Positions 23,645-28,088 of a DNA stretch of 28,088 nt are shown here, piece after piece. This stretch comes from an uncultured Eubacteriales bacterium (GTDB lineage: Bacteria; Bacillota; Clostridia; Oscillospirales; CAG-272). Position 1 is the stretch's first letter, and each line of letters begins with the position of its first letter. The notes below the pieces were generated by a model that ran no database searches, was not told where the DNA came from, and saw nothing but the letters and a program-made list of their open reading frames with translations. The DNA lies in the NCBI GenBank assembly GCA_958414825.1, contig CATYXQ010000024.1, positions 1-28,088 on the forward strand, read 5' to 3'. The position numbers and the translations under genes are program-made.

Positions 23645-24918
23645 AGACCCGCATATCCGAAAAACTCGGAGAGCAATATTTCACATTTCGGCATAGCAGC
23701 GGACTCACAGTCTATGTTTTTCCAAAAGAAATGGCTTCTTCTTACGCATTATTTGCTACAAAATACGGTTCTTTGGAAAACAAATTCAAATTAGAGACAG
23801 ACGGCGATTTTACCACAGTTCCAGCCGGCATTGCGCATTTTTTGGAACATAAAATGTTTGAAAACGAGGACGGCGTGGATACATTTGAACGCTTTGCCAA
23901 GACGGGCGCCAGCGCCAACGCTTATACCTCGTTTGATAAAACGGCTTATTTATTTTCCGCAACCGATCATTTTTATGAATCGCTGGAAATTCTTCTGGAT
24001 TTTGTGACGCATCCGTATTTCACAAAAGCGACTGTTGAAAAGGAACAGGGAATTATTGCCCAGGAAATACAGATGTATGAGGATAATCCGAACAGCCGGA
24101 TTTATTACGAACTGATGCGCGCCATGTATGCGGAGCATGATGTGCGCACCGAGATTGCAGGTACGGTAGAATCAATTTCCCGGATTACGCCTGAACTTTT
24201 ATACAAATGCTACAATACATTTTATAATCTGCACAACATGGCGCTGTGTTTGTGCGGGAGAGTGGACTGCGCGCATGTTTTAGAGGTTTTGGACAGGGTA
24301 TTGAAAGTAGCTCCCGAGCAAACCATTTGCCGTTTTTACGCAAAGGAACGCGCGGAAACGGCGGTGAAGCGGACGGAAATTAACATGCAGGTATCCAAAC
24401 CGCAGTTTGCAATCGGCGTCAAAGATATTGCGATTCCAACGGAACCTGCGGCGTTTGCCAAAAAAGATTTCGGCATGAAGATCTTAAATGAGATTCTATT
24501 CAGTTCTTCTACGGACTTTTTTAACGAAATGTATGAAAAGGGAATTTTGAATTCCAAATTTTCTTCTGAATATGATTCGACGCTTTCATTTGCTTACAAT
24601 ATTTATACGGGTGAGACAGATGATCCCGACGCATTTTTAAAACTGCTGAAGCAATACATTTTTGAATGCCAAAGCCACCCGCTTTCAGAAGACGCTTTTC
24701 TTCGTGCCAAACGATCTGTTTATGCAGATTTTGTCAGAGTGTTTGACAGCACCGATGAAATTGCCAACGAATTAATCGGGTATTCTTTTCTGGATATTGA
24801 TCTTTTTGATAATATGCGTATTATAGAGGAAATAGATAAAGCTTATGTGGAGAATTTGCTGAGAGATTGCTTCAAAGAACCGTATTTTGCGCTTTCGGTT
24901 GTCTCTCCCATAGAGTGA
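23635..24918 (+). CDS. M16 zinc metallopeptidase (YmfH-like)
   Basis: The active partner of the preceding gene: 427 residues with the inverted zinc motif H68-F-L-E71-H72 (AHFLEHKMFE) and a downstream Glu in VEKEQGIIAQEIQMYEDNP that serves as third ligand. The FAKTGASANAYTSFDKTAYL segment (about 87-106) is a family signature. Length and domain order match YmfH. It acts in the cytoplasm or at the membrane on peptides of unknown identity. lgt follows 12 bases later. Confidence 0.93.
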   Translation: MEIKTRISEKLGEQYFTFRHSSGLTVYVFPKEMASSYALFATKYGSLENKFKLETDGDFTTVPAGIAHFLEHKMFENEDGVDTFERFAKTGASANAYTSFDKTAYLFSATDHFYESLEILLDFVTHPYFTKATVEKEQGIIAQEIQMYEDNPNSRIYYELMRAMYAEHDVRTEIAGTVESISRITPELLYKCYNTFYNLHNMALCLCGRVDCAHVLEVLDRVLKVAPEQTICRFYAKERAETAVKRTEINMQVSKPQFAIGVKDIAIPTEPAAFAKKDFGMKILNEILFSSSTDFFNEMYEKGILNSKFSSEYDSTLSFAYNIYTGETDDPDAFLKLLKQYIFECQSHPLSEDAFLRAKRSVYADFVRVFDSTDEIANELIGYSFLDIDLFDNMRIIEEIDKAYVENLLRDCFKEPYFALSVVSPIE

Positions 24919-24930
24919 GGGGGATGTTCA

Positions 24931-25779
24931 ATGTTTGATATGTATTTGCGCGCGTCAACGCTGTCTTTTCCCGGGCTCGGTATAGGCGAATTTACGATTG
25001 ATAGCGTAGCGTTCACCATTTTCGGACGAGAGATCGCCTGGTATGGCGTTATCATTACATTCGGAATTATTTTGTCCGCAATTTACGGAATTTCCCGCGC
25101 AAAGATTGAGGGCATCTCAGTGGATGATATGCTGGATGTGATCCTGGTAGCGGTTATTGTCAGCGTAATCGGCGCGAGATTGTACTATGTCATTTTTTAC
25201 GGCAATTATCATTCATTCTATGACGTGATTGCAATTTGGAACGGCGGCCTGGCCATTTACGGCGCTGTAATCGGCGGAGCGCTTGCGCTTCTTGTAATGG
25301 CAAAAATTAAAAAACTGAACGCTTTGAAACTTTTGGATATTGGCGCATCTTCCATCATTTTAGGGCAGGCGATCGGTAGATGGGGGAATTTTATGAATGC
25401 AGAAGCATACGGCTATGAGACCGAGCTTCCGTGGCGGATGGGGATTCACTCTTTCGGCGATGCGATTTTTGTACATCCTACATTTCTTTATGAGTCGCTG
25501 TGGAATTTACTTGGATTCTTTTTACTCTGGTATCTCTATAAAAAGAAACGCTATGACGGGCAAATTTTTTTACTGTATCTTGCATGGTATGGATTCGGAC
25601 GTATGTTTATCGAGGGCTTGCGCACAGATAGTCTTTGGTTAATACCGGACGTCATTCGGGTATCTCAACTGCTTGGGGGACTATGTTTTGCCGTTTGCGG
25701 TGCGTTGCTCATATTTTTTGGAATCAAATTTAGGAAGAAAAAAACTACAGAGGTAAAGTCACATGGCAATCAGAATTGA
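24931..25779 (+). CDS. lgt: Prolipoprotein diacylglyceryl transferase
   Basis: Integral membrane enzyme that moves diacylglycerol from phosphatidylglycerol to the lipobox Cys of prolipoproteins, the first step of lipoprotein maturation. It has about seven membrane segments, the IAWYGVIITFGI region (35-46), NGGLAIYGAVIGG (104-116, where many homologues have His in place of the first Asn) and the signature GRWGNFMNAEAYG (149-161) containing the essential Arg. The 282-residue length is normal. AGTGAGGGGGATG precedes the ATG. It overlaps folD by 17 bases. Confidence 0.96.
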   Translation: MFDMYLRASTLSFPGLGIGEFTIDSVAFTIFGREIAWYGVIITFGIILSAIYGISRAKIEGISVDDMLDVILVAVIVSVIGARLYYVIFYGNYHSFYDVIAIWNGGLAIYGAVIGGALALLVMAKIKKLNALKLLDIGASSIILGQAIGRWGNFMNAEAYGYETELPWRMGIHSFGDAIFVHPTFLYESLWNLLGFFLLWYLYKKKRYDGQIFLLYLAWYGFGRMFIEGLRTDSLWLIPDVIRVSQLLGGLCFAVCGALLIFFGIKFRKKKTTEVKSHGNQN

Positions 25780-26617
25780 CGGAAAAGAGACAAGCAAGGC
25801 AGTCAGAGCGCGGATTAAAGAGGATACAACGGCTTTCATCAAACAGACCGGAATCGTTCCCGGACTGGCGGTGGTTATTGTCGGCGCCGATCCCGCATCG
25901 CAGGTTTATGTTCGGAATAAACATAAAGCCTGTGCTGAGGTGGGAATGTATTCGGAGGTACACGAACTTCCTGAAAATATTTCGGAAGAAGAACTGCTTT
26001 CACTGATTGACCGGTTGAATCACAGCGATAAGATTCACGGAATTTTGGTGCAGTTGCCGCTTCCCAAACATCTAAATGAAGAAGCTGTCATTTTAGCTAT
26101 TGATCCGGCTAAGGATGTGGATGCGTTTCATCCGCAAAATGTCGGAAAGATCATGATTGGAAATTATAGCTTTCTGCCATGTACGCCCGCCGGCGTCATG
26201 GAACTGCTTCGCTTTTACGGGATTGATCCGGCCGGCAAGCACTGTGTGATCGTCGGACGAAGCAATATTGTCGGCAAGCCGCAGTCTATGCTGATGCTAA
26301 AGGCAAATGCTACGGTAACCATCTGTCACTCCAAAACACAAAACCTATCTTCGCTGGTTCGCATGGCGGATATTGTCATTGCAGCCGTCGGCAAACCGAA
26401 GTTTATAACGGAGGATATGGTAAAAGAGGGGGCGGTTGTAATTGATGTTGGAATCAACCGTATGTCTGACGGAAAGCTTTGCGGAGATGTAAATTTCGAC
26501 CAAGTTGAGAAAAAAGCTTCTTATATAACGCCGGTGCCCGGCGGCGTCGGTCCTATGACCATTACGATGCTGCTTCAAAATACGCTGACAGCGGCCAAAG
26601 AAAAACAAAATAAGTAA
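25763..26617 (+). CDS. folD: Bifunctional methylenetetrahydrofolate dehydrogenase/cyclohydrolase
   Basis: Interconverts 5,10-methylene-, 5,10-methenyl- and 10-formyl-tetrahydrofolate, supplying one-carbon units for purines and formyl-Met. The 284-residue protein has the catalytic YVRNKHKAC lysine region (about 50-58), VQLPLPKH (94-101), the nucleotide-binding GRSNIVGKP (about 166-174) and the C-terminal VPGGVGPMT (about 261-269). The start lies within the lgt coding end, so translation is coupled. A strong terminator follows. Confidence 0.97.
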   Translation: MAIRIDGKETSKAVRARIKEDTTAFIKQTGIVPGLAVVIVGADPASQVYVRNKHKACAEVGMYSEVHELPENISEEELLSLIDRLNHSDKIHGILVQLPLPKHLNEEAVILAIDPAKDVDAFHPQNVGKIMIGNYSFLPCTPAGVMELLRFYGIDPAGKHCVIVGRSNIVGKPQSMLMLKANATVTICHSKTQNLSSLVRMADIVIAAVGKPKFITEDMVKEGAVVIDVGINRMSDGKLCGDVNFDQVEKKASYITPVPGGVGPMTITMLLQNTLTAAKEKQNK

Positions 26618-26621
26618 AATA

Positions 26622-26668
26622 AACGGTCCGCGCTATTGTTTTCAGTAATAGCGCGGATCGTTACTTTT
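26622..26668 (+). terminator. Terminator after folD
   Basis: AACGGTCCGCGCTATT (26622-26637) pairs with AATAGCGCGGATCGTT (26647-26662, one mismatch) and is followed by a T-rich run. Confidence 0.9.
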
Positions 26669-26690
26669 TATAAAATTTTTAAAAAGAGGA

Positions 26691-26719
26691 TTGACAAAAA
26701 CCACGAATATGAATATAAT
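26691..26719 (+). promoter_or_regulatory. Sigma-A promoter of the metal-resistance operon
   Basis: TTGACA (26691-26696) and TATAAT (26714-26719), both perfect, with a 17-base spacer. Such a strong promoter usually needs repression, which the overlapping operator would provide. Confidence 0.88.
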
Positions 26720-26745
26720 ATCATATGAACATATTTTCATATGAA
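26707..26745. promoter_or_regulatory. ArsR/SmtB operator with three phased half-sites
   Basis: The heptamer ATATGAA occurs at 26707, 26723 and 26739, exactly 16 bases apart, and the inverted TTCATAT at 26736-26742 makes a perfect 9-6-9 palindrome (TCATATGAA, CATATT, TTCATATGA; 26721-26744). This resembles the 12-2-12-type AT-rich operators of ArsR/SmtB repressors. It overlaps and follows the minus-10 box, so bound repressor would block RNA polymerase. Confidence 0.75.
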
Positions 26746-26771
26746 TATGTAGTAAATCGGAGGTGAAATGG

Positions 26772-27149
26772 ATGGCTGAAAATGAGAAAAAAATGCCAAA
26801 CGGAGAAAATTCAGGCGAATTTTTAGCAGCGCATGAAGATGTTGTAAAAAGAGTATTGGAAAAACAGCCTGCAGATGAATATTTGTACGATCTCGCCGAA
26901 CTGTTCAAAGTATTCGGTGATTCTACAAGAATAAAAATTCTGTATGCATTGTTTGAAAGCGATCTATGTGTCGGAGATATAGCACAGTTGCTGAATATCA
27001 GCCAATCGGCAGTCAGCCATCAACTAAAAATTTTAAAAGACGCGAAACTGGTAAAGTTTCGGCGGGAAGGCAAAATCATATTTTATATGCTGGATGACGA
27101 TCATGTAAGAACGATGCTGAGCATGGGTATGGAACACGTAGAGGAATAA
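26772..27149 (+). CDS. ArsR/SmtB-family metal-sensing repressor (CzrA-like)
   Basis: A 125-residue winged-helix repressor that should release DNA on binding zinc, cadmium or a similar ion. The family signatures FKVFGDSTRIKILYAL (46-60) and the recognition helix NISQSAVSHQLKILKDAKLV (about 76-95) are clear. The C-terminal alpha-5 helix carries D109, H111, H122 and E125, close to the D-x-H...H-x-x-H/E site of SmtB/CzrA zinc sensors; a Cys in DLCVGD (66) resembles the alpha-3 CadC/ArsR position but stands alone. The start is ATG 26772 with GGAGG eight bases upstream; a GTG at 26763 is also in frame but lies in the ribosome site. It is first in the operon, so it is autoregulated. Confidence 0.92.
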   Translation: MAENEKKMPNGENSGEFLAAHEDVVKRVLEKQPADEYLYDLAELFKVFGDSTRIKILYALFESDLCVGDIAQLLNISQSAVSHQLKILKDAKLVKFRREGKIIFYMLDDDHVRTMLSMGMEHVEE

Positions 27150-27174
27150 CAGCATTTTTTTAAGGAGAACTTAT

Positions 27175-27393
27175 ATGCAAAAACTGTATACGATTGCTGT
27201 AGACTGCGCAAACTGCGCAGCGAAAATGGAAGACGCGGTAAAAGCTACAAAAGGCGTAAAAAGCGCCGCGCTTAGCTTTATGACCCAAAAGATGCGGGTG
27301 GAATTTGAAGAAGAGGCAGACATTGATGCTGTGATGAAAGAAGCGCGGAAACGCTGCAAAAAAATAGAACAGGACTGCGAAATTTTTATATAA
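27175..27393 (+). CDS. Free-standing heavy-metal-associated (HMA) domain protein
   Basis: A 72-residue HMA-fold protein with the metal-binding pair C11-x-x-C14 in VDCANCAAKME. In most CadA/ZntA pumps this domain is the N-terminus of the ATPase; here it is encoded separately, 14 bases before an ATPase that lacks it. It probably binds Zn2+, Cd2+ or similar and delivers it to the pump. AAGGAG lies seven bases before the ATG. Further cysteines at 56 and 68 are near the C-terminus. Copper chaperones (CopZ) have a related fold, but the Asp before the first Cys favours divalent metals, as in CadA. Confidence 0.9.
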   Translation: MQKLYTIAVDCANCAAKMEDAVKATKGVKSAALSFMTQKMRVEFEEEADIDAVMKEARKRCKKIEQDCEIFI

Positions 27394-27407
27394 AAGGAGT
27401 AGAAGTA

Positions 27408-28088
27408 ATGACAGCGAAACAAAAGCGTGTTCTATTCAGAATTATCGCATCCGCCGCTGTGCTGATTACGGTTTTTATTCTGAATTTATCAATTGATATG
27501 CAACTATATCTTGAGGCCGCGCTGTATTTACTGGCTTATTTTATAATCGGTCATGATATTTTGATGAAAGCTTTCAGAGGTATTCTGAACAAGCAGATAT
27601 TTGATGAAAATTTTTTGATGACAGCAGCAACAATCGGCGCAATTTTGCTTGGCGATTATAAAGAAAGCGTCGCTGTCATGCTGTTTTACCAGATCGGGGA
27701 ATTGTTCCAAAGCGTTGCTGTAGGAAAAAGTCGGAAAAATATTGCCGATCTCATGGACATTAGGCCGGACTATGCCAATTTGCTTGTAGACGGCAGACTG
27801 AAAAAAACAAATCCGGAGGATATACCGGTAGGGGCGGAAATCATGGTTAATCCGGGTGAAAAAATTCCTATTGACGGAATGATTTTGGACGGAACATCCA
27901 CGCTGAACACAAGCGCACTCACCGGAGAGAGCGTTCCTTTAGATGTACAAAAGGGAGACGCGGTCATCAGCGGCTGTATCAATATGTCCGGTGCAATCAA
28001 AGTCAAAACAACAAAAGAATTCGGACAATCTACCGTATCTAAAATTTTAGATCTTGTAGAAAATTCCAGCATGAAGAAATCGCGATCG
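27408..28088 (+). CDS. cadA: Heavy-metal P1B-type ATPase (CadA/ZntA-like), partial
   Basis: The first 227 residues of a metal-exporting ATPase; the gene runs off the right end of the window. AAGGAG (27394-27399) precedes the ATG. The sequence has membrane segments at about 10-28, 33-50 and 70-105, then the actuator domain with GEKIPIDG (150-157) and the LTGES loop (171-175). The N-terminus has no CxxC HMA motif, in line with the separate HMA gene just upstream. The CPx metal site and DKTGT motif are not yet reached, so specificity (Zn/Cd/Pb versus Cu) is inferred from the SmtB-type repressor. Confidence 0.93.
   Translation, partial: MTAKQKRVLFRIIASAAVLITVFILNLSIDMQLYLEAALYLLAYFIIGHDILMKAFRGILNKQIFDENFLMTAATIGAILLGDYKESVAVMLFYQIGELFQSVAVGKSRKNIADLMDIRPDYANLLVDGRLKKTNPEDIPVGAEIMVNPGEKIPIDGMILDGTSTLNTSALTGESVPLDVQKGDAVISGCINMSGAIKVKTTKEFGQSTVSKILDLVENSSMKKSRS

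Overview
The window looks like chromosome of a spore-forming, low-to-moderate-GC Firmicute of class Clostridia, probably an Oscillospiraceae/Ruminococcaceae-type anaerobe. The evidence is gene order: dnaX-ybaB-recR, a ylbJ-like sporulation membrane gene divergent from the sporulation pair yqfC-yqfD, then phoH-ybeY-era-recO-mutS2. Ribosome binding sites are AGGAGG-like and TTG/GTG starts are common. No species name can be given from sequence alone.

Positions 1-13250 are a compact housekeeping block. dnaX, ybaB and recR (DNA replication and repair) end at a bidirectional terminator. A small Cys-rich protein and the ylbJ-like gene lie on the minus strand. yqfC, yqfD, phoH, ybeY, era, recO, mutS2 and a free-standing Smr-domain gene run as one overlapping plus-strand unit. 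After a shared terminator come acpP (minus, with its own promoter) and an nfeD-slipin membrane pair, in which nfeD has lost its C-terminal frame.

Positions 13333-21705 are an accessory region lying between tRNA-Leu(UAG) and tRNA-Arg(CCU). It has two layers. The left part (about 13.5-17.5 kb) is strikingly AT-rich. It holds a collapsed VOC-family gene, a MATE-type transporter, and a decayed cassette: a PqqD-like tail, a truncated HprK-like kinase, an unknown membrane-anchored protein, and a nucleotidyltransferase pseudogene broken by four frame changes. The cassette resembles the accessory genes of Firmicute lasso-peptide/RiPP clusters. The right part (about 17.5-21.4 kb) is GC-richer and is the worn right end of an integrative conjugative element: small element genes, a Tn916 orf8-like HTH gene, an excisionase fused by deletion to a tyrosine integrase that is itself frameshifted, ending beside tRNA-Arg. 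An apparently intact IS110-family element (transposase plus structured leader, a candidate bridge RNA) sits in one of the element's small genes. Its insertion point can be reconstructed to the base because removing it restores a reading frame that ends on the start codon of the next gene.

Positions 21822-28088 return to ordinary chromosome. They hold a hotdog thioesterase (minus) divergent from a YmfF/YmfH-like M16 peptidase pair, lgt and folD, then a metal-resistance operon. That operon has an ArsR/SmtB repressor with a zinc-type alpha-5 site, a separate HMA metallochaperone, and the start of a P1B-type ATPase that runs off the window. Its promoter carries three copies of one heptamer spaced 16 bp apart. 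The most interesting items are the IS110 element with its leader RNA and reconstructable target, the decayed RiPP-like kinase/nucleotidyltransferase cassette, and the metal operon's split HMA and phased operator.
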